A stretch of 64,000 nucleotides of DNA. It comes from Chitinophaga eiseniae. GTDB taxonomy: Bacteria; Bacteroidota; Bacteroidia; Chitinophagales; Chitinophagaceae. Below the pieces are notes generated by a model. That model saw nothing but the letters and a program-made list of their open reading frames with translations, had not been told where the DNA came from and did no database searches. The DNA lies in assembly GCF_900167135.1 (NCBI RefSeq), contig NZ_FUWZ01000001.1, positions 2,032,336 through 2,096,335 on the forward strand, read 5' to 3'. The first letter of the stretch is position 1, and each line of letters starts with the position of its first letter. The translations under genes were made by a program, and so were the position numbers. This document shows, one piece after another, positions 53,877 to 62,507 of this stretch.

Positions 53877-56165
53877 ATGGGCCGTCTTCAATACCTGATC
53901 ATTTCCACGATTTCCCTGGCATGGTTTGCCTGCGGACAGACACAACAACAGGACCACCTCAGCAAACACGAAAAAGACTCGCTGGCGATGCGAAAGCAGT
54001 ATGCCCAGTCGCCCGTCATGGACGGTAAAGCCGCTATCGGCGCCATGACGGTGGATAAAGGACTGGAAGTTCAGCTGGTAGCGGCGGAACCGATGGTGTT
54101 TGCACCGGTAAGCACTGTGTTTGACGACCGTGGCCGCATGTGGGTAGTGGAGATGATGGGTTTTATGCCGGATACCAGTGGTACCGGAGAAGACCTGCCG
54201 GATGGTAAAATAGTGATACTGGAAGATACGACCGGCGACGGTGTGATGGATAAACGGACGGTTTTCCTCGATTCACTGGTGTTGCCCAGGGCGGTGTGCC
54301 TCGTGGAAAACGGTGTGCTGGTAGCTACGCCGCCGCAGTTGTGGTTCATCGAAAACAATAATGACAAGCCGGGCAAAAAGGTGCTGGTAGATAGTATGTA
54401 TGCGGCAGGGGGTAATGTGGAACATCAGCCCAATGGCCTTTTACGGGGACTGGACAACTGGATATATAACGCCAAATCTGACCGCCGGTACCGCAAAGTG
54501 GGCGACAAATGGCTGAAAGAAGCCACTACCTTCCGCGGACAATGGGGCATTGCCCAGGATGATAAAGGAAGGCTGTATTATAACAACAACTCCGAAAACC
54601 TGTTGGGAGACTATTTCCCTGCGGGGCTGGGAGGCAAGAACCCGCATCTGCAGAACGCCGCAGGTTATGATCAGAAGATCGTGAGAGATAACCATGTGTA
54701 CCCGGCGCATCCTACCCCAGGCGTCAACAGGGGCTACGTGAAAGGCATACTGGACGACAGTCTGCGACTGGTGGAATTTACCGCTGCCTGCGGACCGGTG
54801 ATCTACCGGGGCAACCTGTTGCCCGCGGAATATGCAGGTAACGCTTTTGTGGCGGAACCGTCGGCCAACCTGATCAAGCGGAATATTCTGCGTGACAGCG
54901 GTTTTATTGTCACCGGGGAACAAGCTTACAAAGGGAAGGAGTTCCTGGCCAGTACAGATGAACGTTTCCGGCCTACCGGGTTGTATAACGGTCCGGATGG
55001 CGCGCTGTACTTTACGGATATGTACCGCGGCATCCTGCAACACAAAACGTATCTCACCGCTTACCTGAAGAATGAAATCAAAATGCGGGAACTGACGCAA
55101 CCACTCAGCTGCGGCCGCATTTACCGTATCGTTCCGGCAGGGCAATTGCCCAGGAAAACGCAGGTACAGGAAGATGAACTTTTACAATTGCTAAACCATC
55201 CCAATGGTGCGCTGCGCGATAAGGCGCAACAATATATTATCGATCATCGTTTAACCGCGCTGGTACCTGAATTGCGGCAGGCACTGGCGGGCAATGCCAC
55301 GCCGCTGTTACAGGTGCATGCGCTCTGGACGCTGGAAGGGCTGCATCAGTTGACCTACGCCGATCTGGCTACAATACTGGAGCAGGGCAACGATGCCTAT
55401 AAAGTACAGGCGCTGGCGGCGCTTCCTTCTGTGCTGGATACCAAATCCGCTAAAGCCGTAGCCGCAAGGCTGGACACACTGGCGGATAACCCGTTTTTTG
55501 CTCCCTATGTCGCTTATTTATTACCGGCGCTGGGCAAAGCAGATAAAGCTGCTGCCGGCCGCCTGGAGGATAAGCTGATGAAAACGTATGCGCGTGACCG
55601 TTATACGTCCGCCGCATTGATCAATTATGCGGTCAACCGGGAAGCTGTGCTGCTGAAGCAACTGGAGGCTTTTAACCCGGACACTACGCTGGCGCTGAAT
55701 AAACAACTGCACGCCGTACTGAAGAATATGGATAACAACGCCAATGCCAAAAAGATGGATGCACTGGCGGCTAAATATCCCAGAGGGTATAAAATATTTA
55801 ACACCGTTTGCCAGACCTGTCATGGTAAAAACGGGAACGGTATTGCTTCCATGGCGCCGCCGCTGAATGAGAGCAACTGGGTGACGGGCGACAGAAATAA
55901 GTTCGCTGCTATCGTGTTGTATGGTCTTACCGGCCCGGTGGAAGTACACGGTAAAATGTACAAGGCGCCGGAAATTAATGGCGACATGCCGGGTATCGGC
56001 GTCAGTGATGAATTCAGTGACGGGGATATTGCGGAATTGCTCACCTTTTTACGGAGTGCGTGGAATAACAAAGCCGGAAAAGTGACGGCAGACGATATTA
56101 AAAATGTCCGCAAGCAATACAACGGCCGGCAAAAGCCGTTTACCGCCGCAGAATTAACCAAATAA
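53877..56165 (+). CDS. PVC-type membrane-bound dehydrogenase domain with cytochrome c
   Basis: A 763-aa predicted lipoprotein (LAWFACGQT, Cys19) located in the periplasm or on the outer membrane. The order is a glucose-dehydrogenase-like beta-propeller (about 60-420: GRMWVVEMMGF, EHQPNGLLRGLDNWIY, RPTGLYNGPDGALYFTDMYRG), HEAT-like helical repeats (about 430-620), and a C-terminal class I cytochrome c domain with CQTCH near 645 and a Met ligand candidate in GDMPGIG. Such proteins are seen with sugar-oxidising systems in Planctomycetes and Bacteroidota. The substrate is unknown. The frame extends upstream to 53664, but ATG 53877 gives the lipoprotein signal. It stands alone on the plus strand. 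Confidence 0.85.
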   Translation: MGRLQYLIISTISLAWFACGQTQQQDHLSKHEKDSLAMRKQYAQSPVMDGKAAIGAMTVDKGLEVQLVAAEPMVFAPVSTVFDDRGRMWVVEMMGFMPDTSGTGEDLPDGKIVILEDTTGDGVMDKRTVFLDSLVLPRAVCLVENGVLVATPPQLWFIENNNDKPGKKVLVDSMYAAGGNVEHQPNGLLRGLDNWIYNAKSDRRYRKVGDKWLKEATTFRGQWGIAQDDKGRLYYNNNSENLLGDYFPAGLGGKNPHLQNAAGYDQKIVRDNHVYPAHPTPGVNRGYVKGILDDSLRLVEFTAACGPVIYRGNLLPAEYAGNAFVAEPSANLIKRNILRDSGFIVTGEQAYKGKEFLASTDERFRPTGLYNGPDGALYFTDMYRGILQHKTYLTAYLKNEIKMRELTQPLSCGRIYRIVPAGQLPRKTQVQEDELLQLLNHPNGALRDKAQQYIIDHRLTALVPELRQALAGNATPLLQVHALWTLEGLHQLTYADLATILEQGNDAYKVQALAALPSVLDTKSAKAVAARLDTLADNPFFAPYVAYLLPALGKADKAAAGRLEDKLMKTYARDRYTSAALINYAVNREAVLLKQLEAFNPDTTLALNKQLHAVLKNMDNNANAKKMDALAAKYPRGYKIFNTVCQTCHGKNGNGIASMAPPLNESNWVTGDRNKFAAIVLYGLTGPVEVHGKMYKAPEINGDMPGIGVSDEFSDGDIAELLTFLRSAWNNKAGKVTADDIKNVRKQYNGRQKPFTAAELTK

Positions 56166-56188
56166 TGCGCGGATATCAATAAAAGGCC

Positions 56189-56196
56189 TATCTTTG
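56189..56196 (+). promoter_or_regulatory. -7 box before the leader ORF (TATCTTTG)
   Basis: Exact TAnnTTTG match 24 bases after the stop of the dehydrogenase gene. Transcription should start near 56202, about 13 bases before the GTG of the small leader ORF and 230 bases before the oxidoreductase gene. Confidence 0.55.
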
Positions 56197-56214
56197 TTGC
56201 TCATACCATTACTC

Positions 56215-56319
56215 GTGAGTAAGGCAACGAACATACAAACCTGCTGTAGCCAGCACCGTATCTGTACGGGCGGGTTCCTGTTGCCTTTTTTATCCTGTCC
56301 AAAAGACTTCAACAATTAA
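56215..56319 (+). CDS. Putative 34-aa Cys-containing leader peptide
   Basis: GTG 56215 opens a 34-codon frame ending at TAA 56317-56319. It contains two adjacent Cys codons and a third soon after (QTCCSQHRIC), then a Gly-Gly and a hydrophobic stretch with one more Cys. The whole frame lies across the branched hairpin and T run at 56223-56291, the arrangement of a translation-sensing attenuator. The start is close to the expected transcription start, so it would be translated almost leaderless. Translation itself is inferred. A non-coding structured RNA is the main alternative. Confidence 0.4.
   Translation: MSKATNIQTCCSQHRICTGGFLLPFLSCPKDFNN
56223..56291 (+). promoter_or_regulatory. Branched terminator/attenuator hairpin upstream of the glutamate synthase-like gene
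   Basis: The closing stem GGCAAC (56223-56228) pairs with GTTGCC (56280-56285) and is followed by six T. Inside, AACC (56238-56241) pairs with GGTT (56273-56276). Two complete mini-hairpins sit in the junction: TGCTG/CAGCA (56242-56246 with 56251-56255) and CCGTA/TACGG (56256-56260 with 56265-56269). This three-way junction ending in a T run, 145 bp before the next gene, looks like a regulated terminator. It does not match any riboswitch consensus I can recall. Confidence 0.6.
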
Positions 56320-56435
56320 GCCCGGGCAACTTATAGCATCGTAACAGTTGTACCCGGGGGGATGATACCTGTACGCTTGTATTGGTAGTATAATCCATTT
56401 AGCAATTTCCAAAACAATCTTATAAAATAAGTTTT

Positions 56436-58001
56436 ATGAATCATCGGATAGCACGATGGGCAGTTTATCTTTTATGCCTGTTGCTGGATGTGAGCGTGGC
56501 TGCAAGCCTTTATCGCGGTTATTTAACAGGATGGATTTTATTACCGGTGGCCGTAGGTGTCACATTGCTGACATTGATCGACCGTTTTCAGGGCAAACAC
56601 GCCCTGTTGCGCAACTATCCCCTGTTGGGGAGGCTGCGTTACCTGCTGGAGCACATCAGGCCGGAAATGCGTCAGTATTTCTTCGAGTCTGACACAGACG
56701 GGCGGCCATTCAGCCGTCGCCAGCGTGCAGTAGTGTACCAGCGTGCGAAAGACGTGAAACAGACCGTTGCTTTCGGCGCCCTGGCGGACATGTATGAGCC
56801 GGGCTACGAATGGGCGTCTCACACTGCCTTTCCTACAAAAGTGAAAGCGGAAGCCCTGAGGGTAACGATCGGCAACAAGCAATGCAGCCAGCCATATAAT
56901 GCAAGTTTGCTCAACATCAGCGCGATGAGTTACGGTGCGCTGAGTAAAACAGCCATCCTTTCCCTCAATGGTGGCGCACAGGTGGGTGGGTTCGCCCACA
57001 ACACCGGGGAAGGCGGCGTGAGTCCATATCACCTGCAACACGGCGGTGACCTGATCTGGCAAATCGGTACCGGTTATTTCGGCTGCCGCGATGAGAATGG
57101 TCATTTCTCACCGGAGGTATACGCCGGAACCGTGGCAGAACCTTCTGTAAAGATGGTGGAACTGAAATTGAGCCAGGGCGCCAAACCCGGTAAGGGCGGG
57201 GTGCTGCCGGCAGCAAAGAATACGCCGGAAATCGCCGCTATCCGTAAGGTAAAGCCAGGTGTGAGCGTATTATCGCCGGCGGCGCATACAGCTTTCGGCA
57301 ACGAATATGAGATGCTGGCTTTCCTGCAGCAGCTGCGTACCCTCTCCGGCGGCAAGCCGGTAGGTTTCAAATTGTGCGTAGGCCGCAAGGATGAGTTTGA
57401 GCGTATCTGCGTAGCCATGACCAACACTGGTATCTACCCCGACTTTATTACGGTAGATGGCGCAGAAGGCGGTACCGGTGCAGCTCCGCTGGAATTCACG
57501 GACAGTATCGGGATGCCTTTGTACGACGCACTGGCTTTTGTGGTGAATATGCTGAAGAAGTACGACCTGAAACAGCATATCAGAATTATGGCCAGCGGTA
57601 AGATCATCACCGGTTTCGACATCATGAAAGTGTTGGCATTGGGCGCAGACGCCTGCTACAGCGCCAGAGGCATGATGCTGGCACTGGGTTGCATACAGGC
57701 GCTCCAGTGCGATAGCGGCAGCTGCCCGGTAGGCGTAGCTACGCAGGACCCGACCCTGTACCAGGGCGTGAATGTGACCGACAAAAAAGAAAGGGTGGCC
57801 AATTTCCACCGTAACACCATATATGCACTGGCAGAACTGATGGGCGCCTGCGGTTTCGCTACGCCTGAACAGGTAAACCCGGCCGCACTTTACAGAAGAG
57901 TAACGAGAACGGATATACGATCATATGAAGAAATTTACGCGCCGGACAACGGTCGTTCCGCAGGAGCGGCGCTGTTTCCGGGGCAGTCAGTTAATAATTG
58001 A
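56436..58001 (+). CDS. FMN-binding glutamate synthase-like oxidoreductase
   Basis: A 521-aa protein with two N-terminal membrane helices (about 7-50, WAVYLLCLLLDVSVAAS and GWILLPVAVGVTLLTL), then the FMN/Fe-S TIM-barrel domain of the glutamate synthase large subunit. Visible marks are NISAMSYGALSKTAILSLN, GEGGVSPYHLQHGGDLIWQIGTGYFGCR, EGGTGAAPLEF and the cluster-binding Cys-rich DACYSARGMML...CDSGSCPVGVATQDP. There is no amidotransferase domain, so it is not a full GltB. Its physiological acceptor and substrate are unknown. It is preceded by the putative attenuator and followed 15 bp later by a GreA/Rnk-like gene. Confidence 0.86.
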   Translation: MNHRIARWAVYLLCLLLDVSVAASLYRGYLTGWILLPVAVGVTLLTLIDRFQGKHALLRNYPLLGRLRYLLEHIRPEMRQYFFESDTDGRPFSRRQRAVVYQRAKDVKQTVAFGALADMYEPGYEWASHTAFPTKVKAEALRVTIGNKQCSQPYNASLLNISAMSYGALSKTAILSLNGGAQVGGFAHNTGEGGVSPYHLQHGGDLIWQIGTGYFGCRDENGHFSPEVYAGTVAEPSVKMVELKLSQGAKPGKGGVLPAAKNTPEIAAIRKVKPGVSVLSPAAHTAFGNEYEMLAFLQQLRTLSGGKPVGFKLCVGRKDEFERICVAMTNTGIYPDFITVDGAEGGTGAAPLEFTDSIGMPLYDALAFVVNMLKKYDLKQHIRIMASGKIITGFDIMKVLALGADACYSARGMMLALGCIQALQCDSGSCPVGVATQDPTLYQGVNVTDKKERVANFHRNTIYALAELMGACGFATPEQVNPAALYRRVTRTDIRSYEEIYAPDNGRSAGAALFPGQSVNN

Positions 58002-58016
58002 TTAAAACCTGTTTTC

Positions 58017-58382
58017 ATGAAAAAGAAACAGATTATCGTGTCCCAACATGATTACGACATCCTGAAAACGCTTTGTTACCATGCTCCCGGCACAGCCAGG
58101 CTGAAAGAGGAGCTGGACAGGGCGGTGGTCCGTAAGACAAAAGTACCCGACGATGTGGTACAGGTCAATTCCACGCTGCAGTTCAGGGATGAACGCAGCG
58201 GCGCCGTACGCGAAGTGCAACTGGTATTGCCTGCGGCCAGCAACATTCAACTGGGGAAACTCTCTATCCTTTCGCCGATAGGTACGGCCCTGCTGGGCTA
58301 CAGTACCGGCGACACCATTGACTGGGAAGTGCCTGCGGGCAAAACCCAGCTGCATATCCTGCGGGTGGTCAATGAAGGATAG
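58017..58382 (+). CDS. GreA/GreB C-terminal-domain protein (Rnk-like)
   Basis: A 121-aa protein with the FKBP-like C-terminal domain of GreA/GreB (about 50-118: VVQVNSTLQFRDERSGAVREVQLVLP, ILSPIGTALLGYSTGDTIDWEVP). The N-terminal part (about 1-45) is a short helical region instead of the full GreA coiled coil, as in Rnk, and lacks the acidic tip. It probably binds near the RNA polymerase secondary channel without cleaving RNA. It follows the oxidoreductase gene by 15 bp and ends in a terminator. Confidence 0.82.
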   Translation: MKKKQIIVSQHDYDILKTLCYHAPGTARLKEELDRAVVRKTKVPDDVVQVNSTLQFRDERSGAVREVQLVLPAASNIQLGKLSILSPIGTALLGYSTGDTIDWEVPAGKTQLHILRVVNEG

Positions 58383-58425
58383 GCTTTAAAAGCTATAATG
58401 TTAGCGATCAAATATGTATCAAAGC

Positions 58426-58460
58426 AAAAAAAGCCCCGGCGTCTGCCGGGGCTTCTCTTT
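58426..58460. terminator. Bidirectional terminator between greA-like and DUF192 genes
   Basis: AAGCCCCGGC (58431-58440) pairs with GCCGGGGCTT (58445-58454) around a GTCT loop, preceded by an A run and followed by CTCTTTT. It serves the convergent genes on both sides. Confidence 0.85.
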
Positions 58461-58471
58461 TCAGTATATCG

Positions 58472-59014
58472 TTATTTGTGATAAACAATATGGTCGCCGT
58501 AGTTAATGTGGTATTTGTCGCAGAACCCGCCGTTTACTTCCAGCACATACTGTGCTTTTTTGAAAGAGGGGAGGCTCTGTTCTGACAGCGGCGTTGCATA
58601 TTTCTGGATGGACACGATTTCCAGTTTATCATCCAGATAGATGATATCCAGGGAGATGTAGGTGTTTTTCATCCAGAAAGAACGTTCTTCCATGTCCGGG
58701 AAGATAAACAGCATGCCCTGGTCATCGGTCATGGATTTACGGTACATCAGCCCGTCTTCCCGTTGCTGATCGGTTTGTGCCAGCTGGATATCTATTTTGC
58801 GGATGGTGTCCGCCTTGCTTTTAGACAGGAACGCGAGCGATGCTTCCTTTCTGAATTCGCTGCCGTTGGAAGTGGCCGGAGCCGGAGATTCCGTGCCGGT
58901 GGTGGTACCGGTACCGGTTTCTGTGGTGGCGGCGCTGTTGTTTTTGCCGGTATTGTTGTTACAGCCGGACACATACAGGGCGGCTATCAACAGGTATTTG
59001 AACGGTAGCTGCAT
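58472..59014 (-). CDS. DUF192 lipoprotein
   Basis: A 180-aa exported protein with a lipoprotein signal (LLIAALYVSGC, Cys18), a Thr/Gly-rich linker (about 20-55) and a DUF192 domain (about 70-178). Its typical parts are QREDGLMYRKSMTDDQGMLF, SFWMKNTYISLDIIYLD and KAQYVLEVNGGFCDKY. The family function is unknown; it forms a small beta-barrel. It is 7 bp downstream of mqnE on the same strand, so it probably shares its mRNA. Confidence 0.87.
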   Translation of the reverse strand: MQLPFKYLLIAALYVSGCNNNTGKNNSAATTETGTGTTTGTESPAPATSNGSEFRKEASLAFLSKSKADTIRKIDIQLAQTDQQREDGLMYRKSMTDDQGMLFIFPDMEERSFWMKNTYISLDIIYLDDKLEIVSIQKYATPLSEQSLPSFKKAQYVLEVNGGFCDKYHINYGDHIVYHK

Positions 59015-59021
59015 AAGGATG

Positions 59022-60206
59022 TTATTTAGTCACGAGCAGTTCCTCATCAGAGAAAACCACATCAGTATAATCTTTTATTTCGTTGTACACGGTATCGCGT
59101 TCAACGGGCCTTCTGCCTGCCTGTTTGATCAGGTGGGCCAGCTGGGCGGTGTTCATGGAAGGATTTTGTTCTTCCGCGCCGGCCATGCTGTAGATCTTGG
59201 TCGTATCGTCGATGGTGCCGTCCAGGTCATTTACCCCGAAGGAAAGCGTCAGTTGCGCGGTATTTCTTCCCAGCATCGGCCAGTAGGCTTTGATGTGGGG
59301 GAAATTGTCCATATACAAACGGGCCACCGCGTACAGTTTCAGGTCTTCCACGATGGAGGATTCCGGAATATTGGACATATCGTTGCCCTGGTTCCTGAAT
59401 TTCAGCGGGATGAACGTGTTGAAACCGTGTGTTTCGTCCTGCAGCTGTCGTAAGTGTTCCATATGGTCAATACGGTGCTCATAGGTTTCGATATGGCCGT
59501 ACAGCATCGTGGCGTTGGTGACCATGCCACGGTTGTGCGCCGCACGGTGGATAGCCAGCCAGCCGTCCGCATCTACCTTATCATGGCATATTTTAGCGCG
59601 TACATCCGGATGGAAGATCTCTGCACCGCCGCCGGGCATGGACTGCAGGCCGGCTTCGTTGAGGATGCGCATCCCTTCGTCTACGCTTACTTTGGCTTTG
59701 CGGAACATATAGTCCAGCTCTACGGCTGTAAATCCTTTGATATGCAGATCAGGGCGGTGCGCCTTGATTTTTTGGATCAGTTCCACGAAGAAGTCCAGCT
59801 GCATTTTGGGATGCACGCCGCCTACAATGTGGACTTCCGTAACAGGCTGCCCGTCGTAGCTTTTCACGATGTCCAGCATCTGGTCGATGCTCAGTTCCCA
59901 GCCCTCTTCGCGGTTTTTATACAGCCGGGAGTAGGAGCAGAAATGACAGGTGAAAACACATACGTTGGTAGGCTCAATATGAAAATTACGGTTGAAGTAA
60001 GTTTTATCGCCGTGCATACGTTCCCGCACGTGGTTAGCCAGTGCGCCTAAGAAACCAACGTCGCCCTTCTCAAATAAGGTCAGCCCTTCCGCGGGCGTAA
60101 TTCTTTCCTGGCGAAGGATTTTTTCTGCAATGTTCTTCAGGTCAGTATCCAGTGAAGGTTGCTGAAGAAGTGTCTGAACTGCCGGATAATCTTGTCTCAT
60201 CGTCAT
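59022..60206 (-). CDS. mqnE: Aminodeoxyfutalosine synthase (radical SAM, menaquinone pathway)
   Basis: Joins the enolpyruvyl-benzoate precursor with SAM to form aminodeoxyfutalosine in the futalosine route to menaquinone. It has 394 aa. The radical SAM cluster motif is C83VFTCHFC90 (CxxxCxxC), with HIVGGVHPKM (about 126) and the MqnE/CofH-like SMPGGGAEIF and LYGHIETYEHRIDHM. CofH and MqnC share the fold, but the NRNFHIEPTNVCVF context and the GGAEI loop favour MqnE. The ATG overlaps the stop of the upstream metalloprotease gene by 4 bp (ATGA), an odd partner for a core enzyme. Confidence 0.88.
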   Translation of the reverse strand: MTMRQDYPAVQTLLQQPSLDTDLKNIAEKILRQERITPAEGLTLFEKGDVGFLGALANHVRERMHGDKTYFNRNFHIEPTNVCVFTCHFCSYSRLYKNREEGWELSIDQMLDIVKSYDGQPVTEVHIVGGVHPKMQLDFFVELIQKIKAHRPDLHIKGFTAVELDYMFRKAKVSVDEGMRILNEAGLQSMPGGGAEIFHPDVRAKICHDKVDADGWLAIHRAAHNRGMVTNATMLYGHIETYEHRIDHMEHLRQLQDETHGFNTFIPLKFRNQGNDMSNIPESSIVEDLKLYAVARLYMDNFPHIKAYWPMLGRNTAQLTLSFGVNDLDGTIDDTTKIYSMAGAEEQNPSMNTAQLAHLIKQAGRRPVERDTVYNEIKDYTDVVFSDEELLVTK

Positions 60207-62344
60207 CTTACTTTCATTAATTTAATGGTGTTGGCCCTGTTCCTGTAAATTAATTTTACAAAATAAACACCATTTGGCTCATTTACCAAATTAAAGGTCA
60301 TCCGGTTGTTGGCGCCGATGGCATTGCCTGGCCTGGAGCTAATGAGCTGCCCGGCGGCGTTGTACAGGTTCACCTGCTGCAGGTCGGCCGGCCGCTCGTA
60401 AAAGCTGATCCATACCAGCCCGTCTGTCGGGTTGGGATGTACCAGTACGCCGGCCTGGCGAAGTTCCGGGTTGATATCTTTGGTGACGATCCGGATATTG
60501 TCTATATATATGTTATTCTCCGCATTTGAAATGTTTCGGAAAGCTACCTGGAATTTATCCCGGCCTACCAGGGCTGTCAGGTCCACCGAATCCCGGCGCC
60601 ATTCGTTATTGGTGGGGATGAACTCATCCAGTACAGCGATGGGGCGGGTGATGAGGTTTTTGCCCCATTTTTTATAGGCCACGGCCCCTGTCTGGTGGCA
60701 GTCTTTGGTGACCAGCACCTGTAGGGTGTCCCACACGTTGCCGGTCATATCGGGATTGGAGTATACGGCTGCGGCCACATCGAAGAAGAGGAAAACGGAG
60801 TCGTGTCCCTGCGGGTCTATCACTGGTGTGAGCAGGTCGTCTGTCTGGTCGTTGACGTTATATCCTTTGTTGCGCACCAGTGCCGATGCCTGGCTGTTAT
60901 GCCCTACGTTGCGGTCCCGTTCCCAGGTGAAGCTGCGATCAGGATTGTACAGGTCCCATCCCGGGGGTGGGAAGCTGTCCTGTTCAAAACCTTCTTCAAA
61001 GGGCAGCTGTACCTCCGCGTCGAAGTGAAAGCGGCTGGTGGTGGTGTCGTTGGCCACATTGGCGTCCGGTTGCCCGTTGGGCGACTGCGTATAGGCCTGG
61101 AGGTTATAGGCGCCTACCGCTACCTGTGAGGCCGGGAGGGGGACGTTTATGCTTTGCAGGCTGGGCAGGTTGCCCTGCCAGTTGTAGTTCACGAGTGCGC
61201 TGTTGTTGAGCCGGTAGAGGATACGCACCGAAGTAAGCGGGCGGGTACCTTTGTTACGCAGGGTCACTGCCGGCAAAATACGGTTATCACAGCGTTTGCC
61301 GGTTGCGCCGGTGACGGCGGTGAGTGCGGCATCGTTTTCCGGCAGCACGACGGGCGTGCAGCCCTCGGACGACATCAGGCTGCTGACGGTATTTTCCAGC
61401 ACATCGCGTATCCGGCCTGCCTGTCCGGCGGTGAAGAGGTGCATACAGGCGTCGTCCGTGTAGTCCATATAGTTCATGAACATGATGCCCGGGAAATTGG
61501 GGCTGCAGTTGTCTGTCTGGGGAAAAGAGGGGCATCCGTAGGTGTTATCGCCTTGTACCGGCGTATCGGAGATGCCGTCATCTGCGGCGCAGCCGCCGCT
61601 GTCGTCGGCCCATATATGTCTCAATCCGAAGTAGTGGCCTATTTCGTGGGTGGTGGTGCGTCCCAGGTTATAGATGCGGCCTACGCTGCCGGTGGTGCCG
61701 AAGGCGGTGTAGAGCACTACCACGCCTTCCTGTTCTACGGGATAGCCTACGCCGGCAGGGGCGGCTACGCCGAGGTAATTGCCGGAAAGGCGGGTAACCC
61801 AGATGTTGAGATATTTCCGGGTGTCCCAGGCGTCGGAGCCGCCATATTGCGTGTATTTCGCGTCGGGGGCGCCGCCGCTGATATCGAAGCTGCGGCCTGC
61901 GGTTGTTTTAACGCGAACGATGCCCGTGGTGGGCTCGTCGCCGGGGGTACGCTGCGCCAGGCAGAAACTGATGCGGGTGTTACCGGTGACGGGCTGCCAT
62001 ACCGATGGCACCTGGCTGATGTCCGGGTTGGCGGCGTTATAGTCCTGGTTCAGCACGGTTATCTGTGAGAGGACCTGAGCGTCGGTGACGAGGTCCGGAT
62101 TGTCCAGTACGATATGTACCACCACCGGAATAGTGACGTTTTGCGGCACGGCTTCGGTTTGCACCCGCATCATGCGGCGCTGCTGCCATAGCTGCATTTT
62201 CTTTTCGTTGTTGTCGATCACTTGTTGCAGGGAAGGATGTTGAAGCACCCGTTGCCGCAGGGCAATGGCGGTGCCGCATTTGCGCTGGCCGGTGGCAGCC
62301 ACGCTGTAAAGTAAGGTAAACAGGATAATAAGATAGTGGCGCAA
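60203..62344 (-). CDS. T9SS type A sorted M43 (pappalysin-like) zinc metalloprotease
   Basis: A 713-aa secreted protease. It has a signal peptide (MRHYLIILFTLLYSVAATG), a propeptide, and a catalytic domain with the zinc motif HEIGHYFGLRH (His233, Glu234, His237, His243). The Met-turn is in MFMNYMDY, typical of M43 metzincins. Adhesion-type Ig and jelly-roll regions follow (about 340-630), and the C-terminal T9SS type A domain begins VHPNPTDGLVWI and ends IKLMKVR. It is exported across the outer membrane by the type IX system. The start appears to be TTG 62344, as no ATG fits the signal peptide. Its stop overlaps mqnE. Confidence 0.88.
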   Translation of the reverse strand: MRHYLIILFTLLYSVAATGQRKCGTAIALRQRVLQHPSLQQVIDNNEKKMQLWQQRRMMRVQTEAVPQNVTIPVVVHIVLDNPDLVTDAQVLSQITVLNQDYNAANPDISQVPSVWQPVTGNTRISFCLAQRTPGDEPTTGIVRVKTTAGRSFDISGGAPDAKYTQYGGSDAWDTRKYLNIWVTRLSGNYLGVAAPAGVGYPVEQEGVVVLYTAFGTTGSVGRIYNLGRTTTHEIGHYFGLRHIWADDSGGCAADDGISDTPVQGDNTYGCPSFPQTDNCSPNFPGIMFMNYMDYTDDACMHLFTAGQAGRIRDVLENTVSSLMSSEGCTPVVLPENDAALTAVTGATGKRCDNRILPAVTLRNKGTRPLTSVRILYRLNNSALVNYNWQGNLPSLQSINVPLPASQVAVGAYNLQAYTQSPNGQPDANVANDTTTSRFHFDAEVQLPFEEGFEQDSFPPPGWDLYNPDRSFTWERDRNVGHNSQASALVRNKGYNVNDQTDDLLTPVIDPQGHDSVFLFFDVAAAVYSNPDMTGNVWDTLQVLVTKDCHQTGAVAYKKWGKNLITRPIAVLDEFIPTNNEWRRDSVDLTALVGRDKFQVAFRNISNAENNIYIDNIRIVTKDINPELRQAGVLVHPNPTDGLVWISFYERPADLQQVNLYNAAGQLISSRPGNAIGANNRMTFNLVNEPNGVYFVKLIYRNRANTIKLMKVR

Positions 62345-62449
62345 AGATGGTTGTTATTAGAGATGAATCAGATGGTTTTTCTGGTTTTGATGATGGTGTA
62401 ATATACGGAGCGGAACCGGAATTTTTTTACAGTGGGGGCGGCGGGGCAT

Positions 62450-62478
62450 AAAAAAGCCCTTCCGTCTAACGGAAGGGC
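62450..62478 (-). terminator. Terminator of trxA
   Basis: On the minus strand GCCCTTCCG pairs with CGGAAGGGC around a five-base loop, followed by six T. It lies 30 bp after the trxA stop and before the metalloprotease gene. Confidence 0.88.
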
Positions 62479-62507
62479 CTCTTCATCACTCAGTTTCGTT
62501 TATATCA

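Noticed and set aside
56202..56291. Known riboswitch classes (SAM, TPP, cobalamin, THF, preQ1, ZTP, glutamine)
   Set aside because: None of the conserved core sequences I remember for these classes is present. Only the branched stem with a T run is seen.
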